A stretch of DNA of 64,000 nt from Cytobacillus firmus (GCF_023657595.1 NZ_CP098323.1:1388001-1452000); one strand, 5' to 3'; positions 43,315 to 51,759 are shown, counted from the first letter of the stretch. Numbers and translations are program-made. Notes: generated by a model from the letters alone, not told the origin.

Positions 43315-44697
43315 ATGAGCAGTCTTTCAAAGAAATTAATTCAGCAGGAGGAAAGGCAAGCCTACACAACCGGGGACTATTTAAAATTTTTAATTCCTTC
43401 TCTGATCGGGGTTTTACTATTTATGGTGCCGATTCAAGGAGAAGAAGGGATTACAATCCCGGTTGCATATTTAGCAAATCAAATTAACGGGCTGCTGGGT
43501 GCTTCCATACCTGCGATTACTGTTACTATAATGGCTCTATCAGTTATTGGTTCACTGATAGCAGTAGTTTTTAAACCGGGCTTTATCTTAAACAGCCCTT
43601 ATTTGAACAAATTGCTAAATGTAAGTAAATTTTGGGTAGCGGCCCGTTTGCTTGGAACAGTTTTTGCTATTATTACTTTATTTGAGATTGGTCTGGAACC
43701 AGTATATTCAGAGAACACTGGCGCACTTTTAATCTATGATCTAATTCCGATCCTGTTTACTACCTTTCTTCTGGCAGGTTTATTGCTGCCGCTTTTATTA
43801 AATTTTGGCCTGCTCGAATTTTTTGGTGCATTATTGATTAAAGTGATGAGACCTGTTTTTAAGCTGCCGGGACGTTCTTCGCTTGATTGTCTGGCATCAT
43901 GGGTAGGTGATGGAACAATTGGAGTCCTGCTGACGACAAAACAATATGAAGAAGGATATTATACAAAGCGGGAGGCGGCAGTTGTTGCAACTACCTTCTC
44001 GGTTGTTTCCATAACGTTTACGATTGTCATTATTCAATATTTAAATTTAGAGCAATATTTCATACATTACTATTTAACAATTATCCTTGCTGGTCTGGTG
44101 GCAGCTGTAGTAATGCCGCGGATTCCGCCATTGTCCAGAAAAGCTGATACTGCTTATGAAGGAACAGTGATGAAAGAGGAAACTTCTATTCCTTCACATA
44201 CTACACCTGTTAAATGGGGATTAAATAATGCTATTAAGAAAGCGCGTACAAATAATAGTGCAGGCGCTGTTGTAAAAGAAGGTTTGGAGAATGTTTTAGA
44301 CATGTGGATGGGAGTTCTGCCGATTGTTATGGCAATTGGAACGGTTGCCCTGGTGATTGCTGAATTCACCCCGGCTTTTACGATTCTTGGCAAGCCGTTT
44401 GAGCCAGTCCTGGCTCTAATGCAAATTCCGGAAGCGGCAGAAGCGGCCCAGACAATGGTGGTTGGATTTGCAGACATGTTCCTTCCGGCAGTCATCGGCA
44501 GCGGCATTGAAAGTGAAATGACGAGATTTGTCATTGCCTGTGTCTCTGTAACACAGCTCGTTTACATGTCTGAAATGGGCGGCCTGCTTTTAGGGTCAAA
44601 TCTCCCTGTCAGCATAAAAGATTTAATTCTTATATTCCTTCTCCGTACTATTATTACGCTGCCGATTGTAGCTGTTGTAGCTCATATTATATTTTAG
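43315..44697 (+). CDS. YjiH-family (nucleoside-recognition Gate domain) transporter
   Basis: A 460-aa membrane protein with about 10 helices. LKFLIPSLIGVLLFMVP near the N-terminus and Gate-type stretches around DCLASWVGDGTIGVLLTTKQYE and VVGFADMFLPAVIGSGIESEMTRFVI are typical of YjiH. The substrate is unknown; neighbours suggest amino acids or their derivatives. It begins 50 nt after the regulator. Confidence 0.85.
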   Translation: MSSLSKKLIQQEERQAYTTGDYLKFLIPSLIGVLLFMVPIQGEEGITIPVAYLANQINGLLGASIPAITVTIMALSVIGSLIAVVFKPGFILNSPYLNKLLNVSKFWVAARLLGTVFAIITLFEIGLEPVYSENTGALLIYDLIPILFTTFLLAGLLLPLLLNFGLLEFFGALLIKVMRPVFKLPGRSSLDCLASWVGDGTIGVLLTTKQYEEGYYTKREAAVVATTFSVVSITFTIVIIQYLNLEQYFIHYYLTIILAGLVAAVVMPRIPPLSRKADTAYEGTVMKEETSIPSHTTPVKWGLNNAIKKARTNNSAGAVVKEGLENVLDMWMGVLPIVMAIGTVALVIAEFTPAFTILGKPFEPVLALMQIPEAAEAAQTMVVGFADMFLPAVIGSGIESEMTRFVIACVSVTQLVYMSEMGGLLLGSNLPVSIKDLILIFLLRTIITLPIVAVVAHIIF

Positions 44698-44732
44698 GGG
44701 TTTTATCGCAATTATAGGGAAAGGGGAAGGTT

Positions 44733-45545
44733 ATGAAGCAAGAAGCATTAACATCACTGGCCATTAAAAACCTTCACACAGTTAAGGATCTCGAAGCAGT
44801 ATACGAACTTGAAGCAAGAATATGGAGTGTGGAAGAAGCTGTGCCGGTTAATCATACAGTTGCAACGGTTAAAAATGGAGGGTTTGTGTTAGGTGCGTTC
44901 CTGGGAGAGGAACTGATCGGTTTTCAATACAGCTTTCCCGGCTTTGACGGCACAAAGGTATATCTTTGCTCCCACAGCCTGGGGATTCACCCGGAGTGCC
45001 GGGCGTTGGGGATTGGTGAAAAGCTGAAATATGCGCAAAAACAGACTGCGCTTGAAAAAGGCTATGATCTCATTTCCTGGACATACGACCCTCTTGAAAC
45101 TGTAAATGCGAATCTCAATCTCCATAAGCTCGGGGCTGTATGCACTCAATATATAGAAAATGCTTATGGTGAAATGTCAGACCATATGAATGCAGGCATA
45201 CCATCTGATCGATTTTTAGTGGAGTGGCGAATTCAAGATGAGGGTCCTGTGCGCCAATTGTCTTCTGAAGTTCTGCCAAGGGCAATAGAAACAGGGGCCG
45301 CTGATGGTTTGGCAGTCCCTGAAAAAGTAAATTTAGACTATGAAAATAACAAAATTCTTATACCGGTCCCAGGGAATTTTCAGGACATAAAAAAGCGGGA
45401 TTTTGAATTGGCTCAGAAATGGAGAAAGAGCACGAAAAAAGCGTTTGCTCATTATCTCAGCCAAGGCTGGATTGTAACAGATCTTATAAAGCACGAGGCT
45501 GCGGAAAATCAATACTTTTATCTTTTGGAAAAGCTGTTTTCGTAA
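44733..45545 (+). CDS. GNAT acyltransferase (COG3375-like), candidate D-amino-acid N-succinyltransferase
   Basis: 270 aa. Acetyl-CoA loop at LGIHPECRALGIGEKLKYAQ; WTYDPLETVNANLNLHKLGAV is a conserved later block. In Geobacillus kaustophilus a GNAT next to the N-succinylamino-acid racemase succinylates D-amino acids. Here the racemase-like gene follows after a repeat, which supports, but does not prove, the same job. AAAGGGGAAGG precedes the ATG. Confidence 0.75.
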   Translation: MKQEALTSLAIKNLHTVKDLEAVYELEARIWSVEEAVPVNHTVATVKNGGFVLGAFLGEELIGFQYSFPGFDGTKVYLCSHSLGIHPECRALGIGEKLKYAQKQTALEKGYDLISWTYDPLETVNANLNLHKLGAVCTQYIENAYGEMSDHMNAGIPSDRFLVEWRIQDEGPVRQLSSEVLPRAIETGAADGLAVPEKVNLDYENNKILIPVPGNFQDIKKRDFELAQKWRKSTKKAFAHYLSQGWIVTDLIKHEAAENQYFYLLEKLFS

Positions 45546-45758
45546 AGTTTGTTGCTTTTTTATAACTTAGATTAATTTGCTGAGTTGATTGGAGCGGAAG
45601 GTGCGAGACTCCTGCGGGAGTAGCGGGACAGGTGAGACCCCGCAGACGCGGAGCGTTGAGGAGGCTCACCGCCCGCCCCGCGGAAAGCGAGCAGCCTGGA
45701 GCGGAAATCAACGGACAACATTGATAGGCGAAAACAACAATTTATACGAAAAGAGCCT
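45546..45758 (+). repeat. Dispersed intergenic repeat, family A, copy 2
   Basis: It begins AGTTTGTTGCT right after the GNAT stop codon and ends near GAAAAGAGCCTT. The core is bounded by GTTGATT and AATCAAC and contains GGTGAGACCCCGCAGACGCG, GAGGAGGCTCACC and the direct repeat GGAGCGGAA near both ends. It separates the GNAT and racemase genes. Confidence 0.82.
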
Positions 45759-45791
45759 TCGGAAAAGAGATAATGCCGGGAGAGAATGGGA

Positions 45792-46901
45792 ATGGAAATT
45801 AAAAGCGTCATTTTAAGGCACGTGAAAATGGAGCTGCTGAATCCGTTTACTACAAGTGTCGGAACAGAAGTGGATAAGGACTTTATTCTGGTTGAAGTAA
45901 AATCAAAAAGCGGGCAGTCCGGCTGGGCGGAGTCGGTTTCCATTATGGAGCCAATCTACAATGAAGAAACAGTTAAAACAAATTGGCATATTATGAGTGA
46001 TCATTTAATACCGATCCTTTTTGCATCAGAGATTCGTCACCCTGATGATGTTTCAGAGGCTTTCAGGCCAATCAGGGGAAATTTTAATGCCAAAGCAGCG
46101 CTGGAGGGGGCTGTCTGGGACCTTTATGCAAGGGAGAGAGGGGTCTCGCTCTCAAAAGCTCTGGGCGGAGAAAAGGAAAAAATAGAAGTGGGCGTCAGTG
46201 TCGGCATTCAGGAGTCAGAAATAAAGATGCTTAAACAAATTGAAGGATATGTAAATGAAGGCTACCAGCGGATCAAAGTGAAAATTAAACCTGGCTGGGA
46301 TGTGCAGATCTTAAAAGCCATCCGAGCCCAGTTTCCTGATATTAAGCTTATGGCTGATGCTAATTGCGCCTATACACTTAATGATATTGGTCACCTTCAA
46401 AGGATGGAAGAGTATAATCTAATGATGATTGAGCAGCCTTTGGATCATGATGATATTATTGACCATGCCAAGCTTCAAAGCCATTTGAAAACACCAATTT
46501 GCCTGGATGAAAGTATACATACCTTTGAGGATGCCAGAAAGGCGATCGAGCTTGGAAGCTGCAGAATCATGAACTTAAAAATTGGCCGGGTTGGCGGGCT
46601 TACAGAGTCAAGAAAAATTCATGACCTTTGCAGAGATCATAACATTCCGATGTGGTGCGGAGGAATGCTTGAAGCTGGAATAGGACGTGCACATAATATA
46701 GCCATAACTTCTCTATCCAATTTTACACTTCCTGGTGATACAGCCCCGTCTTCCCATTATTGGAAAAAAGATATCATCGATCCTGAAGTCACTATGGAAG
46801 ATGGGTTTATATTCGTGCCTCAGGGCCCAGGAATAGGCTATGAGCCTAATCGCTCTAAAATAGAGGATGTAACTCTTTATAGCCGGACTTTTACAAAATA
46901 A
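45792..46901 (+). CDS. Enolase-superfamily N-acylamino-acid racemase / o-succinylbenzoate synthase
   Basis: The ATG at 45792 follows GGGAGAG by 7 nt (369 aa); the ATG at 45786 is too close. Catalytic residues are visible: K162-V-K164, D189, E214, D239 and K263. Such enzymes racemise N-succinylamino acids and may also make o-succinylbenzoate for menaquinone. With no other men genes around and a GNAT neighbour, the racemase role is more likely. The mini repeat begins one base after the stop. Confidence 0.85.
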   Translation: MEIKSVILRHVKMELLNPFTTSVGTEVDKDFILVEVKSKSGQSGWAESVSIMEPIYNEETVKTNWHIMSDHLIPILFASEIRHPDDVSEAFRPIRGNFNAKAALEGAVWDLYARERGVSLSKALGGEKEKIEVGVSVGIQESEIKMLKQIEGYVNEGYQRIKVKIKPGWDVQILKAIRAQFPDIKLMADANCAYTLNDIGHLQRMEEYNLMMIEQPLDHDDIIDHAKLQSHLKTPICLDESIHTFEDARKAIELGSCRIMNLKIGRVGGLTESRKIHDLCRDHNIPMWCGGMLEAGIGRAHNIAITSLSNFTLPGDTAPSSHYWKKDIIDPEVTMEDGFIFVPQGPGIGYEPNRSKIEDVTLYSRTFTK

Positions 46902-46902
46902 T

Positions 46903-46954
46903 AAAGTGAAACTTCAACCAGTGTGGGTGGTACTGCCCGTTAGACTGCGATAAA
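46903..46954 (-). repeat. 52-bp mini form of the two-hairpin repeat, second copy
   Basis: The minus strand reads TTTTATCGCAGTCTAACGGG, then CAGTACCACCCAC, then ACTGGTTGAAGTTTCACTTT. It lies 1 nt after the racemase stop. Confidence 0.85.
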
Positions 46955-46965
46955 ATACCATTCAG

Positions 46966-46990
46966 CGCCAGAGAGAAACTCTGGCGTTTT
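46966..46990 (+). terminator. Terminator after the racemase gene
   Basis: CGCCAGAG-AGAAA-CTCTGGCG, then TTTT. Confidence 0.82.
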
Positions 46991-47028
46991 ACTGTGTGAA
47001 TTGAAACTCGCTCCCTATATTTTTTGTA

Positions 47029-47046
47029 TTGTGATGCATATCACCG
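47029..47046 (+). promoter_or_regulatory. Rex/Fnr-like box upstream of ctaA
   Basis: TTGTGA-TGCATA-TCACCG has the core GTGAT-GCAT-ATCAC, close to the Rex operator and the Fnr/Crp pattern, with mismatches in the right flank. Confidence 0.5.
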
Positions 47047-47074
47047 AAAGTTTGTCAGGGTTCTGATAAACTGA

Positions 47075-47097
47075 TTGCAAAATTTAGAATTTTGCAA
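47075..47097 (+). promoter_or_regulatory. 10-bp inverted repeat in front of the ctaA ribosome site
   Basis: TTGCAAAATT-TAG-AATTTTGCAA, perfect, 3 bp before AAGGAG. It could be an operator or an RNA hairpin affecting translation. Confidence 0.6.
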
Positions 47098-47114
47098 TAT
47101 AAGGAGTGTGCAGT

Positions 47115-48023
47115 TTGAAGGTAAAACGGCAGGCGTTATTAACCATTATCCTTACTTATATTTTAATTGTATTTGGCGGGTATGTCGCATCTTCGGAATC
47201 TGGCATGGGATGCGGTCCGGAGTGGCCATTATGCAATGGGCAGGTGATCCCGGTATTGGAAGGAGATACCTTAATTGAATTTACTCACAGAATTATTGGT
47301 GCAGTTCTTGGAATAATGACAGCTGTATTGTACTTTAGAATTCAAAAATCAAATCAGGTGCGGGAACTTGATAAGGCTTCTAAGGTGCTGATTCTGCTTT
47401 TATTAGTTCAAATTTTACTGGGGGCAGCTGTGGTTTGGATGGACTTGCCCGCTATAATAGTGTCTGTCCACCTGATGGTGGCGATGGCTTTCCTTGCTGC
47501 GCTGATCTGGATCTGGCGACGTGCTGATGAACAGTCATCATGGATCAAAACAAGAGGAGGCCAGAGTGTTCAAAACAAATTTAAAGCAGTTTTGTTACTG
47601 CTGCTTGTTACTTTATTTCTAGGTGCTTATATAAAGCATGAATCATTCGGATTGGCCTGCAGCTGGCTTGTATGTACAAATGGCTTTATGCCAGTATCTT
47701 TTCCGGAAATGATCCAGACCGGACATAGGCTTTTGGCGGGAGTTTTGGCCTTTTACATATTTTATCTTACATATCTTTCATTTAAAAACAGTTGGGAGGC
47801 TGGATTACAGAATCGGCTTATGGCTGCCTCTCTGCTGGTTTTAGGTCAAATCATAATAGGTATTCTCGCAATTATAAGCTATATTGAAGTATCCTGGGGA
47901 GTTCTTCATCTTGCTTTTGGAACAGCATTATTTGCAATTGTTAGTGAGGCTGGAGTATTTGTCTCATACTCCAGCAGGAGCAGGAGGGTAGGTGAGAAGA
48001 GCAGTAATCCTTATTACGGATAA
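47115..48023 (+). CDS. ctaA: Heme A synthase CtaA
   Basis: A TTG at 47115 lies 8 nt after AAGGAG and gives 302 aa. Eight membrane helices in two homologous halves. The conserved ESGMGCGPEWPLCNG with its Cys pair and haem-ligand histidines are seen in EFTHRIIGA, HLMVAM, QTGHRLLAG and HLAFGTAL. It converts haem O to haem A for aa3-type oxidase. ctaB and the oxidase genes are not adjacent on this side. Confidence 0.95.
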   Translation: MKVKRQALLTIILTYILIVFGGYVASSESGMGCGPEWPLCNGQVIPVLEGDTLIEFTHRIIGAVLGIMTAVLYFRIQKSNQVRELDKASKVLILLLLVQILLGAAVVWMDLPAIIVSVHLMVAMAFLAALIWIWRRADEQSSWIKTRGGQSVQNKFKAVLLLLLVTLFLGAYIKHESFGLACSWLVCTNGFMPVSFPEMIQTGHRLLAGVLAFYIFYLTYLSFKNSWEAGLQNRLMAASLLVLGQIIIGILAIISYIEVSWGVLHLAFGTALFAIVSEAGVFVSYSSRSRRVGEKSSNPYYG

Positions 48024-48034
48024 TAGCAATATTT

Positions 48035-48065
48035 AAAAAAGGCAGTCAGGTGACATGCCTTTTTT
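48035..48065 (+). terminator. Terminator after ctaA
   Basis: AAAAAAGGCA pairs with TGCCTTTTTT; an 11-nt loop. Confidence 0.8.
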
Positions 48066-48073
48066 GTTTTTTG

Positions 48074-48199
48074 TTATTTTTGCAGATCTTTTTTAGTAAT
48101 TTCGCTTCGGATATCTGCATCTCTTGAGAACTCTGCATCCTGCTTTTTATTATTTGGATATTTGTTTTTTCTTTCACGGTTGTCATTTTTGTTGGTCAT
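48074..48199 (-). CDS. 41-aa hydrophilic micropeptide
   Basis: It begins MTNKNDNRERKNKYPNN; very polar and basic, ending EITKKDLQK. GGAGG is 9 nt before the ATG. It lies between ctaA and a SASP gene and resembles minor small spore proteins in composition, though no family can be named. Confidence 0.6.
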   Translation of the reverse strand: MTNKNDNRERKNKYPNNKKQDAEFSRDADIRSEITKKDLQK

Positions 48200-48236
48200 A
48201 GGTCTGCCTCCATTGGTAATGTGCTTTTAAGTGAGT

Positions 48237-48265
48237 GAAAAACCGGCCCCTAAGGCAGGGCCGGT
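48237..48265 (-). terminator. Terminator after the SASP gene
   Basis: ACCGGCCC pairs with GGGCCGGT; TTTTTC follows on the minus strand. Confidence 0.85.
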
Positions 48266-48280
48266 ACCCAGCAAGCAATC

Positions 48281-48475
48281 TTACTGATTTTGCTGGTTTT
48301 TAAGCTGCTGCTCTGCCAACGCGACAAGGCGCTTTGTCATTTCCCCGCCGACAGAACCGTTTGCTCGTGCGGTTGTATCAGCACCAAGCTGAACTCCAAA
48401 CTCATTGGCAATTTCCTGTTTCATTTGATCCAATACAGTTCCTGCACCGGGTACCAAAAGTTTGTTTCTTGCCAT
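48281..48475 (-). CDS. Alpha/beta-type small acid-soluble spore protein
   Basis: 64 aa: [20 protein letters not shown] contains the GPR protease site (E-I-A) and the DNA-binding region; [18 protein letters not shown] completes the family signature. It coats forespore DNA and is degraded on germination. GGGAGTGAT precedes the ATG. Expected control is by sigma-G; I could not find a convincing promoter. Confidence 0.95.
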   Translation of the reverse strand: MARNKLLVPGAGTVLDQMKQEIANEFGVQLGADTTARANGSVGGEMTKRLVALAEQQLKNQQNQ

Positions 48476-48585
48476 GATACATCACTCCCGACGATGATTT
48501 GAGCAAATAAATGCTCGTTTTTAACTTAACCGATTAAAGAACAGCAGATGCAACTATAAAATTGCCAATCCAAATAATTTAATCA

Positions 48586-48694
48586 TGTAAGGTTTTATAA
48601 CATAAAAATTATAAATCTTCAAAAAACTTATTGACATCGGTGTAAAAAAGAGTAAAATAAGGATTAAATTTGAATTATGTAAGGAAATATAACA
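48586..48694 (+). promoter_or_regulatory. amt promoter with two TnrA/GlnR boxes
   Basis: Promoter TTGACA (48631) -16 bp- TAAAAT (48653). Box 1, TGTAAGGTTTTATAACA (48586-48602), upstream; box 2, TGTAAGGAAATATAACA (48678-48694), downstream of the start site. Both fit TGTNA-N7-TNACA exactly. Their centres are 92 bp apart. Confidence 0.85.
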
Positions 48695-48743
48695 TGAATT
48701 TAATTATTACCCTTACATTAATCGGAAAAGGGAGGAATTACAT

Positions 48744-50012
48744 TTGGATGCCACATTTTTATTGAATAGTCTTTGGGTAATGCTGGGAGCCATTTTAGTC
48801 ATTTTTATGCTTGGCGGTTTCGTTATGCTCGAAGCCGGTTCGACCAGGATGAAAAATGCGGGGCATATTGCCGGTAAAACGATTTTTACCTTTGGTTTAT
48901 CATCATTGGTATTTTGGGCCATTGGCTTTGGTTTCATTTTCGGCGACCATGCAAATATATTGGTTGGGTTATCAAATTTTTTTTACTCTGGTGCTGAGCT
49001 TGAGGGAATGAGCTTATCTTCTTCTGTATTCTTCGTATTTCAGATGGCATTTGCTGGTATTTCCATTACGATTGCATTAGGCGGATTTGCTGAACGTGCA
49101 AAACTTTCCGTTTACCTCATTTTTACCGTACTGTTTTCTGCTATTGTTTATCCTGTCGTCGCACATTGGATTTGGGGAGGAGGCTGGCTTGCTGAACACG
49201 GTAAGCAGGACTTTGCTGGTTCAACAGTTGTCCACTTAACGGGTGCTATGGCAGCGTTGGCAGCTACGATTTTACTTAAGCCCCGAATCGGAAAATTTAA
49301 TAAAGATGGTTCCGCTAACAATATCTATGGCCATAACCAGGTATATACAGCCTTGGGTGTGCTAATTCTGTGGGTTGGCTGGTTTGGGTTTAACGCAGGC
49401 AGTACCTTGACTGTGGAAGATGGTTTTTTTGGATTTGTAGCTCTTAACACAAATCTTGCTGCCGGAGCAGGAGCAGTTGCTGCACTGATTATTTCATGGA
49501 TGGTTATGGGTAAATCCGATGTTCCGACAATGCTTAACGGTGCCCTGGCAGGTCTGGTCGCAATTACAGCTTCCTGTGCTTTTGTTGATACATGGGCGGC
49601 TGTCGTTATAGGGTTTGTATCAGGAATCCTTGTATTCTACAGTGTGCGTTTCTTTGAAAAGCGAAAAATCGATGATCCAATCTTTGCTCTATCTGTTCAT
49701 GGTGCTGCCGGGGTATGGGGAACATTATCAACTGGATTCTTTGCTACACCTGAATTGGCATCAGTCGGTAAACCTGGGCTGTTTTATGGGGGAGGTTTTG
49801 AACAGCTGGGAGTACAGTTTATGGGTGTCGCTGTTTCCGGCCTTTATGCTTTTGCTGTATCCTTCATAATTTTGGCAGCTGCCAAGAAGGTATTGAATGG
49901 ACTTCGGGTAACAGAGGAAGAAGAAATTATGGGATTGGATTTAAGTGAACATGGAAGCTATGGATATCCCGAAGTCTTTATGGCTGATGAAAACAAAAAG
50001 TTAAGCTCGTAA
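48744..50012 (+). CDS. amt: Ammonium transporter (Amt)
   Basis: 422 aa starting at TTG (GGGAGG 7 nt upstream; the nearby ATG is out of frame). Eleven membrane helices. Family motifs include MLGGFVMLEAGSTR, FAGISITIALGGFAERAK, HLTGAMAALAAT, GHNQVYTALGVLILWVGWFGFNAGS and DDPIFALSVHGAAGVWGTL with the pore histidine. The PII partner gene (glnK) that normally follows is absent; a DUF294 gene takes its place. Confidence 0.96.
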   Translation: MDATFLLNSLWVMLGAILVIFMLGGFVMLEAGSTRMKNAGHIAGKTIFTFGLSSLVFWAIGFGFIFGDHANILVGLSNFFYSGAELEGMSLSSSVFFVFQMAFAGISITIALGGFAERAKLSVYLIFTVLFSAIVYPVVAHWIWGGGWLAEHGKQDFAGSTVVHLTGAMAALAATILLKPRIGKFNKDGSANNIYGHNQVYTALGVLILWVGWFGFNAGSTLTVEDGFFGFVALNTNLAAGAGAVAALIISWMVMGKSDVPTMLNGALAGLVAITASCAFVDTWAAVVIGFVSGILVFYSVRFFEKRKIDDPIFALSVHGAAGVWGTLSTGFFATPELASVGKPGLFYGGGFEQLGVQFMGVAVSGLYAFAVSFIILAAAKKVLNGLRVTEEEEIMGLDLSEHGSYGYPEVFMADENKKLSS

Positions 50013-50047
50013 GCAAGACTGAAGCTTCTTTTAAAGGGAGTGCCTGG

Positions 50048-51031
50048 ATGGAATCAACATTTAACTCTTATCAATCCCTAAAAAAGTGGAAAGAGGAACA
50101 GATCTTAAAATACCGCTCAGATGTCAGCGCTCTGAATGATTTTCACGACATTATCATGAAAGCCGTTATTCGTATGGCGTTGGAAAGAACCAAAAAAATT
50201 GAAAGGCCATCCTCATGGAAATTTGCCTGGTTCACAATGGGAAGCTCGGGGAGAAGGGAGCAGGGCTTTCTGAGTGACCAGGATCACGGATTGGTGTTTG
50301 AATCAGGGGCTGCTGAAGCGGAAAAGTATTTTTTAGAGCTGGGGGAGGAAGTTTCAAAAGGTTTACAGGCTGTTGGCTATCCATTTTGCGAAGGAAATGT
50401 GATGAGCTCTAATCCGCTATGGTGCAAATCACTTTCTGAATGGAAAGAACAAATCCATGCATGGATGCAGGAGGAGAGTCTGCAGACGATCAGGAATCTC
50501 CATATTTTCTATGACAGCAGAGTGCTGGCAGGAGAGGAAGAGTATATAGCAGAATTGAAATCCTTTATTCACGTGAATCTCCAAAAAAGCCCGCATCTGC
50601 TGACCAGAATGGTGGAGACCAGCATGCATTTGAAAAAATCAGTAGGTCCATTTGGCCAGCTTTTGGCAGAGGAAAAGGGAAGCCATCAAGGGGAGCTGGA
50701 TCTAAAATACGCTGCATTTATACCTTATGTAAATGCGGTAAGAATTCTTGCTGTGAAGGAAGGAATCCTGGACACATCTACTATTGCCCGAATGAATAAG
50801 ATTATGAACATAAATGGCTATGGGGGATTGGGTAAATATCGAAATAATTTTGCTGTCTTGTTAAAATGGAGGCTTCAGTCATACAGGCAAACAGATGCCT
50901 ATGATGATACTCACTACATTCAGCTTAAAACCTTATCAATATCAGAGCGAAATGAACTGAAAGATATTTTAAAGGATGCCAAAAAGCTTCATCAATTTGT
51001 GGTCAGGACCATTCAAAAGGGTGCAGGTTAA
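50048..51031 (+). CDS. DUF294 nucleotidyltransferase-like protein
   Basis: 327 aa. The nucleotidyltransferase motif is G65-S-S-G-R69-R-E-Q with D77-Q-D79 as metal ligands (as in GlnD and the Pol-beta superfamily); a DUF294_C-like helical half follows (about 180-327). It may modify a protein or make a nucleotide; no HD or ACT domain is seen, so it is not GlnD itself. GGGAG is upstream; the next gene starts on its last base. Confidence 0.85.
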   Translation: MESTFNSYQSLKKWKEEQILKYRSDVSALNDFHDIIMKAVIRMALERTKKIERPSSWKFAWFTMGSSGRREQGFLSDQDHGLVFESGAAEAEKYFLELGEEVSKGLQAVGYPFCEGNVMSSNPLWCKSLSEWKEQIHAWMQEESLQTIRNLHIFYDSRVLAGEEEYIAELKSFIHVNLQKSPHLLTRMVETSMHLKKSVGPFGQLLAEEKGSHQGELDLKYAAFIPYVNAVRILAVKEGILDTSTIARMNKIMNINGYGGLGKYRNNFAVLLKWRLQSYRQTDAYDDTHYIQLKTLSISERNELKDILKDAKKLHQFVVRTIQKGAG

Positions 51032-51759
51032 TGAAGTTACATCCTTTTGTCCAATTTGTCAGAGGTATTCAGGGCAAACTTCAGACTAACATGTTAGGTG
51101 GAATGAATGGTCATAATCCGCATCATTTAGCATTTATTAGACAAATGCAGAGGGAGCTGCAGAATGCTGATTTAATGTCTATCTCCTTAGGGAATTTGAA
51201 TGTGGCTGTCTTTGATATTGAGACAACTGGATTTTACCCGGATAAAGGGGATCAAATTATTTCGATTGGTGCGGTTAAAATTATTAGCGGGAAAGTCAGT
51301 GAAGACAGTTTTTATTCACTTGTTCATTTTGATAAGCCTCTTTCAAGTGAAATAAAGGAGCTGACAGGTCTATCTGAGGCTGATTTAGAAAAAGCTCCTC
51401 CCCTCTCGGAGGTATTGATTAGCTTTCTTGAATTTGTAAAGGAAATGCCGCTGGTTGCCCATCATGCGAACCACGAGAAAAGCTTTATGCAGTATAGCAG
51501 CTGGAAGCTTTTTCGCACGCCATTTAAGCTTAGGATATTAGATACTTCCTTCCTTTATAGAATAGCCGATCCTAATAAACCATTAAGAAAATTAGAAGAC
51601 CTCTGTGAATTTTATGGCATCCCTGTTAAGGGCCGCCATCATGCTCTGGAAGATGCAAAACTGACAGCTTTCCTGTGGTGCCGCTTAATCGTGGAAGTTC
51701 ATAAATCAGGGTGCTCAAATTTAAAAGAGGTTTACGAGCGCCTGGCCAGGTTAAGGTAA
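51031..51759 (+). CDS. DEDDh-type 3'-5' exonuclease (DnaQ-like), Asp-to-Glu in motif II
   Basis: 242 aa. Exo I D62-I-E64; Exo III H203-H-A-L-E-D208. In Exo II the usual HNAxFD is HHANHE (E149), so the metal-binding Asp is Glu. The first 50 residues are a helical extension. The one-base TAATG overlap with the DUF294 gene shows coupling. Comparable DUF294-exonuclease pairs occur with transporters in other bacteria. Confidence 0.85.
   Translation: MKLHPFVQFVRGIQGKLQTNMLGGMNGHNPHHLAFIRQMQRELQNADLMSISLGNLNVAVFDIETTGFYPDKGDQIISIGAVKIISGKVSEDSFYSLVHFDKPLSSEIKELTGLSEADLEKAPPLSEVLISFLEFVKEMPLVAHHANHEKSFMQYSSWKLFRTPFKLRILDTSFLYRIADPNKPLRKLEDLCEFYGIPVKGRHHALEDAKLTAFLWCRLIVEVHKSGCSNLKEVYERLARLR

Noticed and set aside
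50013..50047. glnK (PII) gene after amt
   Set aside because: Only 35 bp separate amt from the DUF294 gene; no PII frame exists nearby.
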